A stretch of DNA of 64,000 nucleotides from JBEKCB01 sp052139675 (GCA_052139675.1 JBKQWE010000013.1:27782-91781), one strand, 5' to 3'. Numbered from the stretch's first letter, positions 52,377 to 61,696 are shown. The notes: generated from the sequence alone by a model not told the origin. Numbers and translations: made by a program.

Positions 52377-53738
52377 ATGCGCGTTTTTTACAATATTCTC
52401 TGGTTGATGTTGACGCTGGGCATTGCACTTCCCACTTGGGCGCAGGAACCGACTTGTACCGGCAATGCGGCCGTTCATTACTGGTGCGCGGCCGCCGTAA
52501 TGACGCGGCCTGCTGATGAGAAGGAGGAAAAGGTTCTCGATGACATTGAAGCCAGGACGTTCCTGGCGCCGAAGCTCTTCATCGAAAACCATGATGATGT
52601 GACATTCCTGGAGCAAGATCTTCGGCCCGGCGCTGCGATGGACATGCTTCACATCGGCGCCGCCTGTACTCAATGCGACTTCGACGTGGCGGCCATGGAT
52701 GGTGGGGCGATCCCTCCGATGAAGATGCTTCGCGCCCTGGGCAAACGCGCCTGGGCGATGGCGACCATGCTGGAGGGACAGGGACAACTCGAGCGCGCGG
52801 CGCAAGTGCACGCGGACGCCGTCCAGTTCTCCGTGCACCTCTGCCAATGCCCTGACGTAATGTACGCTCTTACCGGGACCGCTGTAATGCAGGGTAGCTT
52901 GGCAGGAATGAACGAGTTCCTGGCTCGAAAGCCCGGAAAGGCGCCCATCCGCGCGCTTATGCTTCGGCTTATCACGATGCCTTCGCGGCCGATCTCGTTT
53001 TCCGCCTGCATGGCCGACGAGGGAAAGACCGTGCCTCTCATGCTCAAACGTGAGGCGCGGCTTTCCGATGCGGACCTCGACCGGTCTCTTCAGGCAATGG
53101 ACAACGATTTCTTCGGGCGATTCGAGATTTTGGCGAAAATGGGCGTAAACTACAAGACGCTCTTCGGGCAACTCCGCAGCCTCAAGCCTGATGAACGCGC
53201 GACGGCCTATGGCAAATGGGCGGACCAGGTCGGCAACGAGCTCTCCGAGCTGGCGAAAGCCGGCGAAGGGAGCTTCGCTGAAGCCCGGCCGCGTGTCATG
53301 GCCCGGATCGAACACATGGAGAAACTGGGCAAGCCCGCCAAAGGGCAGACATATCCGGAAAACCCGCTTTTGGGTGAGTTTCTTTCCGCCGGGAACCCGC
53401 ATGAGATGTTCGCGGTGAGTAATGCTCGCCTCGCCATGAGCAAGTTAATGGTCGCCGCTGCGCTTCACGAGGCCGAAACGGGACAATATCCAACCTCTCT
53501 CGAAACCCTGCGCGGGTATTTCCCGCAGGGACTGCCGAAAGACCCCTTCACGGAATCGGACTTCGATTATAAGATCGAAGAAGGCTCGCCGGTCGTGTCA
53601 GCGCATCCGCCCGACGATGTCCGCCAGGGGCGCATTTGGGACTTCCGAATCAGCCTGGCCGGAATCCTCAAGAAGCAGGCCGAGAGTCTGGAGCGTTATC
53701 GGAAAGAGACAAGCAGTTCCCCCGCGGACACCCACTAG
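52377..53738 (+). CDS. Secreted protein of unknown function
   Basis: A 453-residue exported protein (signal peptide ending in PTWAQEPT, near residue 22). Six or seven cysteines lie in the first 180 residues, suggesting disulfides. The C-terminal AALHEAETGQYPTSLETLRG, with PQGLPKDPFTESDFDYKIEE, is the pattern found at the ends of planctomycete pseudopilins and related secreted proteins. I recognise no catalytic motif. The gene stands between the GH gene and the oxidoreductase operon. Confidence 0.7.
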   Translation: MRVFYNILWLMLTLGIALPTWAQEPTCTGNAAVHYWCAAAVMTRPADEKEEKVLDDIEARTFLAPKLFIENHDDVTFLEQDLRPGAAMDMLHIGAACTQCDFDVAAMDGGAIPPMKMLRALGKRAWAMATMLEGQGQLERAAQVHADAVQFSVHLCQCPDVMYALTGTAVMQGSLAGMNEFLARKPGKAPIRALMLRLITMPSRPISFSACMADEGKTVPLMLKREARLSDADLDRSLQAMDNDFFGRFEILAKMGVNYKTLFGQLRSLKPDERATAYGKWADQVGNELSELAKAGEGSFAEARPRVMARIEHMEKLGKPAKGQTYPENPLLGEFLSAGNPHEMFAVSNARLAMSKLMVAAALHEAETGQYPTSLETLRGYFPQGLPKDPFTESDFDYKIEEGSPVVSAHPPDDVRQGRIWDFRISLAGILKKQAESLERYRKETSSSPADTH

Positions 53739-53893
53739 CCTTTTCGCGGGACTGCAAGGTCAGTGATTCCAGTTATGAACAGAGGCGATCACTTGACCAA
53801 AGCGAAGCCGGCTGTTATAGGCTCAAGACCGGTGGACTGCCGAGGAACCTGATAACGGCCGATAGGCAGATTTATCTTGAAAAGGTGCGTGAC

Positions 53894-54973
53894 ATGAAGA
53901 AAAAATGGAAAGTTGGGCTGGTCGGACTTTCGCGCGGGCGGGGGTTCGTGGATGTTTTCAGCGCGCATCCCGCCGTCGAGGTGAGCGCGCTCTGCGACGC
54001 TGCGCCGGCCACCCTCGAGGAGGTCGGCAAGGCGTTCCATCTGCCGGACCAGCGCCTATACGCCGACTACGATTCGTTCCTCAACGCGCCGATGGACATC
54101 GTGCTCATCGCCACGCCGATCGCCTTTCATGCGGAGCAGGCGATCCAGGCGCTGCAGAGCGGGCGGCACGTCCTCTGCGAACAGACGGCCGCTTACACCG
54201 TCGCCGACTGCGCGCGCATCGTCGAGACCGTCCGAAAGACCGGGCTCGCGTATATGATGGCGGAGAATTACTGCTACTTCCACTACGTCCGCGAATGGCA
54301 GAAGATCGTCGCGGCGGGCAAGCTGGGCAAGATCTATTACGCCGAGGGAGAATACATCCACGAGATCATTGACCGGCTCGTGGACGAGAAGACCGGCCGG
54401 TTCCACTGGCGGCACAACCGGCCGCCCATCTGGTACTGCGCGCACACGCTCGGGCCGATCCTGATGCTGATGAACGACCGCATCGTCCGCGGCTGCGGGC
54501 TGACGACCGGGTTCAACAAGATGCCCGAATACAAGGAGCATCCGGGGTTCCTCGATTTCGAGACCGGCCTCTTCCAGACCGAGAAAGGCGCGGTGGTCAA
54601 GATCCTCCGCAGCCAGGTGGCGGCGCGGCCGCACATGGTCTGGTACTCGCTCTACGGCACGGCCGGGCACCTGGAGAACCAGCGCGACCGGGGCGAAGGG
54701 CTCTACTTCAGCCTGAAGGAGGACCCGGCCAACCGAACGCGCGCCATCCCGTGCGAGGTCTCCGACCCGAATGCTCCCGCCGAGGCGCGCCAGGGTGGAC
54801 ATGGGACATCGGAATACTACATGATCCGCGACTTCCTCGCGGCCATCGAGCGGAATGCGCGCCCGCCGATTGACGTGATCCGCTCCATGGACTTCACCGT
54901 GCCGGGCATCATCGCCCATGAGTCCGCCATGAAGGGCGGCGCCTGGATGGACGTGCCCCAGTTCAACTGGTAG
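53894..54973 (+). CDS. Gfo/Idh/MocA-family oxidoreductase
   Basis: NAD(P)-dependent sugar or polyol oxidoreductase of 359 residues. The Rossmann part runs WKVGLVGLSRGRGFVDVF, CDAAPATLEEVG, ATPIAFHAEQAIQALQSG and HVLCEQTAAYTVADC. The C-terminal domain has YYAEGEYIHEI and the usual catalytic Lys position is replaced by Gln (CEQTA in place of CEKP). The start at 53894 was chosen for the family N-terminus. First gene of a tightly packed operon: eight bases to the ceramidase-like gene. Confidence 0.9.
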   Translation: MKKKWKVGLVGLSRGRGFVDVFSAHPAVEVSALCDAAPATLEEVGKAFHLPDQRLYADYDSFLNAPMDIVLIATPIAFHAEQAIQALQSGRHVLCEQTAAYTVADCARIVETVRKTGLAYMMAENYCYFHYVREWQKIVAAGKLGKIYYAEGEYIHEIIDRLVDEKTGRFHWRHNRPPIWYCAHTLGPILMLMNDRIVRGCGLTTGFNKMPEYKEHPGFLDFETGLFQTEKGAVVKILRSQVAARPHMVWYSLYGTAGHLENQRDRGEGLYFSLKEDPANRTRAIPCEVSDPNAPAEARQGGHGTSEYYMIRDFLAAIERNARPPIDVIRSMDFTVPGIIAHESAMKGGAWMDVPQFNW

Positions 54974-54981
54974 GAGACCCT

Positions 54982-56313
54982 ATGGATTCTGAACTGCTCA
55001 TGGCAGGCGCGGCCGAGGTGGATATCACGCCGCCGGTCGGCACCGCGCTGGCCGGCGACCTTAAGCCGCGCAAGTCCCAGGGCGTGCAGGACCCGCTCAC
55101 GATCAAGGCCATCGTCCTGTCGTGCGGCGGGGTCAAGCTGGCGTACGTGCTGCTGGACCTGATCGCGCTCGAACGCAGGGAAGGCGACGCGGCCGTGTCG
55201 CTGGCCGCGCGGCGGACCGGCATCCCGGAGCAGAACATCGTCTGGGCCGCCAGCCACACGCACACCGGGCCGTACACGGTCCGGCTCTTCGAGGACGCGT
55301 TTCCGATTGACGAGGCCTGGCTCGCGGGCATTCCCGGCAAATTCGCCGACGCGGTCGAGGCCGCCTGCCGCTCCATGCGCCCCGCGCGGATGACCCGCGA
55401 GCGAGCCTACTGCCAGCACGTCCTCCAGAACCGCCGATACAAGTACAAGGACGGCCGCGAGATCAACATCTGGCTCCTGCATGCGGGCGAAGAGGAGGTC
55501 CAGTGCCTCGGCTCCGCCGCGCCCGTTGACCCGGAGGTGGGCATCCTCTGCTTCGACGACGCCGCCGGCCCGTTCGATGGAACTCAGGGCCGCCCTGAGC
55601 AACGTCGAACGGGCGGGACGCCCATCGCCGTCCTGTGGCATTACTCCCTCCACACGAACGCGAACTTCGGGCCCTGCTTCAGCGCCGACTATCCCGCCGT
55701 CGTCGCGTCGCGGCTGCGCGAGCGGTTCGGGCCGGGCGTGGTGCCGATCTTCGTGCCCGGCACGTTCGGCGACATCAACCCGGCCCTGCAGCAGTACCGC
55801 GAGGTGGGCGACGCGCTGGCGCGCGCCATCATCCAGAGGCTGGAGAAGCGCAAGCCCGGCCTCGAGTCTGTTCCGCTGGGAGCGCTCAAGCAGGAGATCA
55901 CGGTCCCCTGGCGCGACCTGGCGGCGGACCCGGAAGCGCGAATCCGCGCCTCGCAATGGTCTCCGGAGGCGCAGGAGGTTTTCCGCCGGGAGGTCGCGCG
56001 CATGCGCCGCGCGGGCAGGACGGAGGACCGCACGGTCCTGCAGGCGTGGCGGATCGGCGACGTCGCATTCGCCAGCCTGCCGGGCGAAGTATTCGTCGAG
56101 TGGGGCCTGAAGATCAAGGCCGAAAGCCCGTTCCCCTGGACGTTCTGCGTGGAACTCGGCGGCGATTACCTGGGCTACATGGTCACCGAGCAAGCCTGGC
56201 GCGCCGGCGGCTACGAGTCGCTGACCGCCCACAGCGCCCGGCCGAGCGTGGCCGGAGTGGCGAGCATGGTGGAGGCCGACCTCGCGCTGCTCCGCAAGCT
56301 GTGGGGAAAATGA
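54982..56313 (+). CDS. Neutral/alkaline ceramidase-like protein (cytoplasmic form)
   Basis: A 443-residue protein of the family named for neutral ceramidase N-terminal domain. AGAAEVDITPPVGTALAGDL opens it, and the metal motif WAASHTHTGPYTV and TFGDINPALQQY follow. No signal peptide is present. In these bacteria the family is thought to act on sugar derivatives rather than ceramide. An in-frame palindrome (55569-55613) encodes an extra loop, GPFDGTQGRPEQRRTGG, near residue 196. Preceded by TAGGAGAC; linked to the Gfo/Idh and Ldh-type genes. Confidence 0.85.
   Translation: MDSELLMAGAAEVDITPPVGTALAGDLKPRKSQGVQDPLTIKAIVLSCGGVKLAYVLLDLIALERREGDAAVSLAARRTGIPEQNIVWAASHTHTGPYTVRLFEDAFPIDEAWLAGIPGKFADAVEAACRSMRPARMTRERAYCQHVLQNRRYKYKDGREINIWLLHAGEEEVQCLGSAAPVDPEVGILCFDDAAGPFDGTQGRPEQRRTGGTPIAVLWHYSLHTNANFGPCFSADYPAVVASRLRERFGPGVVPIFVPGTFGDINPALQQYREVGDALARAIIQRLEKRKPGLESVPLGALKQEITVPWRDLAADPEARIRASQWSPEAQEVFRREVARMRRAGRTEDRTVLQAWRIGDVAFASLPGEVFVEWGLKIKAESPFPWTFCVELGGDYLGYMVTEQAWRAGGYESLTAHSARPSVAGVASMVEADLALLRKLWGK
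55569..55613. repeat. In-frame palindromic element inside the ceramidase-like gene
   Basis: CCCGTTCGA at the left pairs with TCGAACGGG at the right, and CTCAGGGC with GCCCTGAG near the centre. It is translated as part of the protein. The same TTCGA and CTCAGGGC blocks form the palindrome in psd at 42212-42254. Confidence 0.7.
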
Positions 56314-56357
56314 CACAGGCCAGGCGCCTGTGCCACACCCAAGAGGAATGTGAAGCC

Positions 56358-57356
56358 ATGACGCGGGTTCCTTACCAGGATATGCTCAACGAGTTTCTGC
56401 GCGTGCTGCTCAAGTACGAATTCCGAAAGGACCGCGCCGAACTCTGCGCGCGGCTGTTCGCCGACTCCAGCCTCGACGGCGTGCCCTCTCACGGGCTGAA
56501 CCGGTTCCCCGTTTTCATTAATGATGTCCGGAAGGGAACCGTCAAGATCCACGCGGAGCCGGTCCTGGTGGAAAGCTTCGGCGCGCTGGAACGGTGGGAC
56601 GGCCGGCACGGGCCGGGGCCGCTCAACGCGCATTTCTGCATGGGCCGGGCCATCGAGCTGGCGCGGCAGGGCGGCATGGGCTGCGTCGCGCTGAAGAACA
56701 CGAACCACTGGCAGCGCGCGGGCAACTACGGCTGGCAGGCGGCCGAGGCGGGATGCGTCGGGATTTGCTGGACGAACACGATGGCGCTGATGCCGCCCTG
56801 GGGCGCCAGAGAGCGCCGCCTGGGGAACAATCCGCTGGTCATCGCGGTCCCACGGCCCGGCGGGCACGTGGTGCTGGACATGGCGATATCGCAGTTCTCC
56901 GGCGGCAAGGTGCAAATCCACCGGACGAGCGGCGAGCCGCTGCCGGCGGAGGGCGGATATAACCGCGAGGGGCGCCTCACGCGCGATGCGAACGAGATCG
57001 CGGAATCGCAGCGCCCGTTGCCGATCGGCTACTGGAAAGGCTCGGGCCTGGCGCTGATGCTCGACCTGGTCGTCGCGCTCCTGTCCGGCGGGCTGGCGAC
57101 GCACCAGATCGGCAAACTGACCGAGACGAGCGTGTCGCAGATTTTCATGGCCTTCGACCTCGCGCGGCTGGCGCCGGGCTCTCTCGCGGCGCAGGTGGTC
57201 AACGAGGTCGTGGACGATTTCCATGCCGCCGAGCCGGTCGGTGAAGGCAGCAAAGTCCTCTACCCGGGCGAGCGGTCTCTGGCCGCGCGGCGCGAAAACC
57301 TGGAGCGCGGCATCCCGGTCGAGCCTTCGCTGTGGCGTAAAGTGAAAGAACTGTGA
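56358..57356 (+). CDS. Ldh-family oxidoreductase (DlgD/YiaK-like)
   Basis: NAD(P)-dependent 2-keto-acid reductase family, 332 residues. The N-terminal MLNEFLRVLLKYEFRKDRAE, then GVPSHGLNRFPVFINDVRKG, matches 2,3-diketo-L-gulonate reductase. The catalytic His is likely in KNTNHWQRAGNYGWQAAEAG, and NPLVIAVPRPGGHVVLDMAI is typical. The start at 56358 was preferred over an ATG at 56310 that overlaps the previous stop. In the operon it could reduce a keto-sugar acid. Confidence 0.9.
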   Translation: MTRVPYQDMLNEFLRVLLKYEFRKDRAELCARLFADSSLDGVPSHGLNRFPVFINDVRKGTVKIHAEPVLVESFGALERWDGRHGPGPLNAHFCMGRAIELARQGGMGCVALKNTNHWQRAGNYGWQAAEAGCVGICWTNTMALMPPWGARERRLGNNPLVIAVPRPGGHVVLDMAISQFSGGKVQIHRTSGEPLPAEGGYNREGRLTRDANEIAESQRPLPIGYWKGSGLALMLDLVVALLSGGLATHQIGKLTETSVSQIFMAFDLARLAPGSLAAQVVNEVVDDFHAAEPVGEGSKVLYPGERSLAARRENLERGIPVEPSLWRKVKEL

Positions 57357-57366
57357 GAGGGCGACG

Positions 57367-59913
57367 ATGCTGATGCGCCTGTTTCTGGCCGGCAGCCTGG
57401 CGATGACGGCGGCGGGGTTGCGCACTTCGTCGGCCGCCGAAGTCCCTGCGGCTGACCCGCTGGATTACGCCAGCGACGCAGCCGCGCGGGCGGCGTGGGA
57501 GCCGATGGCCGGGACGGCGCCGGTCTCCGTCGTGCGCGCGCCCGACGCCGCGAAGGCGCTGAGGATGCCGTGCAACTTCCAGGGCACGCGAATCGAGCGC
57601 GCCTCCTGGGACCATCCGGTGAAGCTGGACCTCTCCGACGCGACCGCGCTGCAATTCGAAGCGGCCTGCGACGACCCCGCGCCGGTCGCCGGCTTCAGCT
57701 TCTACCTGCACAGCGGCGACGGCTGGTACACCGGGCATTTCTCCGCCGCCTCAGCCGCGTTCGCGACGGTGACGGTCAGGAAGTCGGACATGGAGATCGA
57801 GGGCAAGCCCGCAGGCTGGGCCGGGATTGATACGCTGCGGATATCCGCCTGGCGCGGCCTGGATAAAGACACGGCGCTGCGCATCCGCAACCTCCGCGTC
57901 GTCCGGGGCGGCGGCGTAATCGCCGTCGTCCGCGCGGAATCCGCCGCCTTCGCGGCTAAAGATGAATGGCCCGGGGCGCGGCAGTTCACCGGGTCGCTCT
58001 GCGGGAGGCTGGACGAACTGGGCCTGGATTACACGCTCCTCAGCGACCTGGACCTGACGCCCGCGCGGCTGGCGGGCAAGCGGCTCGTCATCCTTCCCTA
58101 CAGCCCGGACATGCCGGACGACGCGGTCGCCGCGCTGGAGAAATTCATGGCCGGCGGAGGGAAGATGCTCGCGTTCTACACCCTGCCCGGACCGCTCCAA
58201 CAGGCCGCGGGTCTGAGCCTGGGACGTAACGTGTCAGCCGAGGGGCGCTTCAGTTCCATCCGGCCGGCGGCGGACGGCTCGCTGCCGGGCATGCCGCCGG
58301 TGGTCAAGCAGGCTTCCTGGAACATCGAGGAATGCCAGCCGATCGCGGGTCGCAGCAGGGTGGTGGCGGAGTGGTACGACAGCGGCGGCAAGCCCACCGG
58401 CGAGGCGGCCATCGTCGCCTCGGACAATTGCGTGATGATGACGCACGTCATGCTGGACGACGACGCGCCCGGCAAGCGGCGCCTGCTGATGGCCATGGCC
58501 GGGGCGATGGCGCCGGACCTGTGGCCGGCGGCGGCGCGGGCAAGCCTCGACCGGGCGCTGACGGCCGGGGATCACAAGGACTTGTCCGAGGTCCAGCGTC
58601 TTGCGGCGCAGGCGGCAGGCGAGCCGGCGCAGATGGCCGGCAAGCCGGCGCAGATGGCCGGCAAGCCGGCGCAGATGGCCGGCAAGCCGGCGCAGATGGC
58701 CGGCAAGCCGGCGCAGATGGCCGGCAAGCCGGCGCAGATGGCCGGCAAGCCGGCGCGCGCCGCCTTCGCGGCCGCCCTGGCCGGCCGGCAGCGCGCTGTG
58801 GAACTGATCGCCCAGGGCCAGTCCATAGCGGCGATGGACCTCGTCGAGCAAGTGCATCAACAGGCGGTCAGAGGCTGGTGTCTCCTGGAGCAACCGGCGC
58901 GTGGCGAACGCCGGGCCTTCTGGTGCCACAACGCGTTCGGCGTCGAGGGCATGGACTGGGACGCCGCGATCAAGAACCTTGCCGACAACGGCTTCACCGC
59001 GATCCAGCCGAACATGCTCTGGGGCGACACGGCGTTCTACAACAGCTCCGTCCTTTCCGTGAACCCGCTCGTCAAGGAGAAGGGCGACCAGATCGCTTTG
59101 TGCCTGGCGGCCTGCAGAAAGTACGGGCTTCAATGCCACGTCTGGAAGGTCAACTGGCGAATGCGCGAAGCGGGAGAATTCGCCGCGCGGATGAAGCAGG
59201 AAGGGCGGACGCAGGTCGGCCCCGACGGCAAGCCGATCGAGGGCGGGCTGTGGCTCTGCCCCAGCAATCCGGCGAACCAGAAGCTCGAGACCGACGCCAT
59301 GATCGAGGTCGCCACGCGATACGACGTGGACGGCATCCACTACGATTACATCCGCTACCCGGGCCCCGAGGGCTGCTTCTGCGCCGGCTGCCGCGAGCGG
59401 TTCGAGAAATCCATCGGCCGCAAGGTCGCCAACTGGCCCGAGGACGTGCAGGGCGGCCCGCTGCGGGACCGGTGGCTGGACTTCCGGCGGGACAACATTA
59501 CCGCCGTCGTCGCCGCCGTCAGCCGCGAGGTGCGGAAGGCCAGGCCGAACGTCAGGATTTCGGCGGCGGTGTTCCCCAACTGGCCCGTGGACCGCGACAA
59601 CGTCGGGCAGGACTGGAAGCTCTGGTGCGAGCGCGGCTACCTGGATTTCGTCTGCCCGATGGACTACACGCCCGACTGCGCCGAGTTCCAGGGCCTGGTG
59701 CAGCGGCAGATCCAGTGGGCGGGCAAGGCGGGTTGTTACCCGGGGATCGGTTACAGTTGCTGGGGCGCGCAGGGCGACATCTTCTCGCTGTTCCGGATGA
59801 TACAGATCACCCGCCGGGCCGGCACGGGAGGATTCACCCTCTTCAACTATTCATCCGCCGAGGCCAGGGAGATCGTGCCTTTGTGCGGACTGGGGATCAC
59901 GCGCAGAGATTAA
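57367..59913 (+). CDS. Secreted GHL10-type glycosyl-hydrolase-like protein with repeat linker
   Basis: An 848-residue exported protein (signal peptide, MLMRLFLAGSLAMTAAG then cleavage near residue 25). Domains: a beta-sandwich at about 30-180, a GATase-like region (VIAVVRAESAAFAAKDEWPG, LVILPYSPDMPDD) at about 180-390, then a linker with six copies of AQMAGKP at residues 420-461. The C-terminal GHL10 barrel (about 510-800) has GFTAIQPNMLWGDTAFY and VDGIHYDYIRYPGPEGCFCA. Last-but-one gene of the operon, ten bases after the Ldh-type gene. Confidence 0.85.
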   Translation: MLMRLFLAGSLAMTAAGLRTSSAAEVPAADPLDYASDAAARAAWEPMAGTAPVSVVRAPDAAKALRMPCNFQGTRIERASWDHPVKLDLSDATALQFEAACDDPAPVAGFSFYLHSGDGWYTGHFSAASAAFATVTVRKSDMEIEGKPAGWAGIDTLRISAWRGLDKDTALRIRNLRVVRGGGVIAVVRAESAAFAAKDEWPGARQFTGSLCGRLDELGLDYTLLSDLDLTPARLAGKRLVILPYSPDMPDDAVAALEKFMAGGGKMLAFYTLPGPLQQAAGLSLGRNVSAEGRFSSIRPAADGSLPGMPPVVKQASWNIEECQPIAGRSRVVAEWYDSGGKPTGEAAIVASDNCVMMTHVMLDDDAPGKRRLLMAMAGAMAPDLWPAAARASLDRALTAGDHKDLSEVQRLAAQAAGEPAQMAGKPAQMAGKPAQMAGKPAQMAGKPAQMAGKPAQMAGKPARAAFAAALAGRQRAVELIAQGQSIAAMDLVEQVHQQAVRGWCLLEQPARGERRAFWCHNAFGVEGMDWDAAIKNLADNGFTAIQPNMLWGDTAFYNSSVLSVNPLVKEKGDQIALCLAACRKYGLQCHVWKVNWRMREAGEFAARMKQEGRTQVGPDGKPIEGGLWLCPSNPANQKLETDAMIEVATRYDVDGIHYDYIRYPGPEGCFCAGCRERFEKSIGRKVANWPEDVQGGPLRDRWLDFRRDNITAVVAAVSREVRKARPNVRISAAVFPNWPVDRDNVGQDWKLWCERGYLDFVCPMDYTPDCAEFQGLVQRQIQWAGKAGCYPGIGYSCWGAQGDIFSLFRMIQITRRAGTGGFTLFNYSSAEAREIVPLCGLGITRRD
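58624..58749 (+). repeat. Six tandem 21-base repeats (in-frame minisatellite)
   Basis: The unit CCGGCGCAGATGGCCGGCAA (plus G) occurs six times without any base change, followed by a partial CCGGCGC. It encodes PAQMAGK repeats in the linker of the GHL10-like protein. Six identical units imply very recent expansion or active homogenisation. Confidence 0.95.
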
Positions 59914-60005
59914 CCTCGTAATCGTAATCTTACTCGTAATCGTAATCGTCGTATTTCGTTTGGGCCGAACAAAGGCCGAGTACGATTAGGATTACGATTA
60001 CGAGG
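59914..60005. repeat. CGTAATCGTAATC hairpin family, copy B
   Basis: Begins directly after the TAA of the GHL10 gene. Arms CCTCGTAATCGTAATC and GATTACGATTACGAGG are exact complements, with CTCGTAATCGTAATCG and CCGAGTACGATTAGG as inner parts. It separates the GHL10 and DUF4091 genes and could end the transcript or protect its 3' end. Confidence 0.82.
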
Positions 60006-60023
60006 AACCGGAAGGGAGCATCC

Positions 60024-61670
60024 ATGATTTCGCCCGCAGCGCGATTGGCCGTCGGACTGGGATACAGCCTGGAGACCTTTTTCGCCGACTCGCCCGTCCC
60101 GCGCCGGGACCGGATTCAGTTGAGCGGGCTGCGAGGCGAGGTGCTCTCTTTCCAGGTGGTCCACCGCTCGGACCGGCAGGGCGAACTGGGCCTGGATATC
60201 TCCGGGCCGCTGGCGGCTTCGGCCGCGGCGCGCCGAATTGACCTGGCGCACGTCGAGCATCCGACCTACCGCGAGAGACCGGAAAACCGCATCGGCCGGG
60301 CTCCGGGATTCTATCCCGACCCGCTCATTCCAAATGTCCCTTGGAGAACCTATCCGGGCCAGACGCGCGGCATTTGGGTTACGCTGCGCATTCCCAGGCA
60401 GGCGCCGGCGGGGCGCAGCCGGTTGAGAATCCGCCTCCGCAGCGGCGGCCGGCGCGCGGCCGAGCTGGCCGTGGACGTGGCAGTCGTCGCCGCGATGCTG
60501 CCGGCGCAGCGGCTCAAAGTCACCCACTGGTTCCACAATGACTGCCTGCAGTCTTACTACCGCTTCGAGGCATGGTCGGCGGAACACTGGCGCATCGCGG
60601 AACGGTACCTGCGCAACGCCGCCGAGCATGGCGTGAATACGATCCTGACGCCGATCTTCACGCCGCCGCTGGATACCGCCGTCGGCACGGAACGGCCCAC
60701 GATGCAACTGGTGGAGGTCGAAGTGACCGGCCGCGACGAGTACCGCTTCGGCTTCCGCAACCTGGAGAAGTGGATGGACCTCTGCCGGCGGTGCGGGATG
60801 ACGGATTTCGAGATATCGCATCTTTCCACGCAGTGGGGCGCGAAGGCCGCGCCCAAGATCGTCGCGAAGGTCAACGGGCGGATGCGCCGCATCTTCGGAT
60901 GGGAGACGCGCTCGGCCGGGCCGGAGTATCGCAAGTTCCTCCTTCAATTTCTGCCCGGGCTCGTCGCGGTCCTGCGGCGCAAGAATGCGCTGGCGCGCGC
61001 GTTCCTGCACGTCTCCGACGAGCCGGACGTGGCGCACCTGGCCGACTACCGGGCCGTGCGCGACATCCTGCGCCGGGGCGCGCCCGAACTGCCCGTGCTC
61101 GACGCCCTGTCGAACATCGAGTTCTATCGCGAGGGCGCGGTGGACCGGCCCTGCCCGGCGACGAACCACGCGCAGGCGTTCCTGGACGCCCGCGTCCCGC
61201 ACCTGTGGACCTATTACTGCTGCGGACAGACCGACCGCGTCTCGAACCGGTTCCTGGATTTCCCCGGCGCGCGCAATCGAATCCTGGGGTGGCAGTTGCA
61301 CAAGTTCGGGTTCGAGGGCTTCCTGCAGTGGGGCTTCAATCACTGGTACGCGGGCCTGACGGGCGAGCTGCTGGACCCTTATACCGCCGCCGACGGCGGG
61401 CGGCTGCTGCCTCCGGGCGACGCGTACGTCGTCTACCCCGGCAAGGACGGCCCCGTGGATTCCATCCGCTGGGAAGTTTTCCGCGAGGGGCTTCAGGATA
61501 TGCGCGCGCTGGAGTTGCTGGCGAGGCTGGCCGGGCGCACGCCTCCGCGCGACGCAGCGCGGTTGCCGGCCCTTGCGCCAATCAAGGATATGTTCACCTA
61601 TCCGCGGTCCATGGGCTGGATCCTGCGGCAGCGCGAGAGGGTGAACGCGGCGATTGGGCGGCGGGCTTGA
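60024..61670 (+). CDS. DUF4091-domain (GH123-like) protein
   Basis: A 548-residue protein without signal peptide. The N-terminal beta domain (GLRGEVLSFQVVHRSDRQGE) is followed by a barrel with HVSDEPDVAHLADYRAVRDI, WTYYCCGQTDRVSNRFLDFP and GWQLHKFGFEGFLQWGFNHW, a pattern of DUF4091/GH123-like proteins, then SIRWEVFREGLQDMRALELL. DUF4091 is related to beta-N-acetylgalactosaminidase GH123; activity here is unproved. It follows the operon after copy B, with GGGAGC before its ATG. Confidence 0.88.
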   Translation: MISPAARLAVGLGYSLETFFADSPVPRRDRIQLSGLRGEVLSFQVVHRSDRQGELGLDISGPLAASAAARRIDLAHVEHPTYRERPENRIGRAPGFYPDPLIPNVPWRTYPGQTRGIWVTLRIPRQAPAGRSRLRIRLRSGGRRAAELAVDVAVVAAMLPAQRLKVTHWFHNDCLQSYYRFEAWSAEHWRIAERYLRNAAEHGVNTILTPIFTPPLDTAVGTERPTMQLVEVEVTGRDEYRFGFRNLEKWMDLCRRCGMTDFEISHLSTQWGAKAAPKIVAKVNGRMRRIFGWETRSAGPEYRKFLLQFLPGLVAVLRRKNALARAFLHVSDEPDVAHLADYRAVRDILRRGAPELPVLDALSNIEFYREGAVDRPCPATNHAQAFLDARVPHLWTYYCCGQTDRVSNRFLDFPGARNRILGWQLHKFGFEGFLQWGFNHWYAGLTGELLDPYTAADGGRLLPPGDAYVVYPGKDGPVDSIRWEVFREGLQDMRALELLARLAGRTPPRDAARLPALAPIKDMFTYPRSMGWILRQRERVNAAIGRRA

Positions 61671-61696
61671 CTTGGTGCCGCAGCGTGATGTAATCT
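61667..61696 (+). promoter_or_regulatory. Candidate promoter of the 61785 gene
   Basis: TTGACT (61667-61672), 18 bases, TAATCT (61691-61696), overlapping the stop of the DUF4091 gene. A hairpin-like stretch (GGCTCT and AGAGCC arms, 61715-61741) follows in the leader. Confidence 0.4.

Noticed and set aside
54982..56313. True sphingolipid ceramidase
   Set aside because: It lacks a signal peptide and lies in a sugar-type operon; the family is broad in PVC bacteria without sphingolipid links.
58624..58749. Tandem repeats considered as a CRISPR array
   Set aside because: Units are contiguous, with no spacers, and translate in frame within a secreted protein.
59914..60005. CGTAATCG repeats considered as a CRISPR or telomere-like array
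   Set aside because: Units pair into one hairpin with a unique loop, and the same structure recurs at two other gene ends; no cas gene is near.
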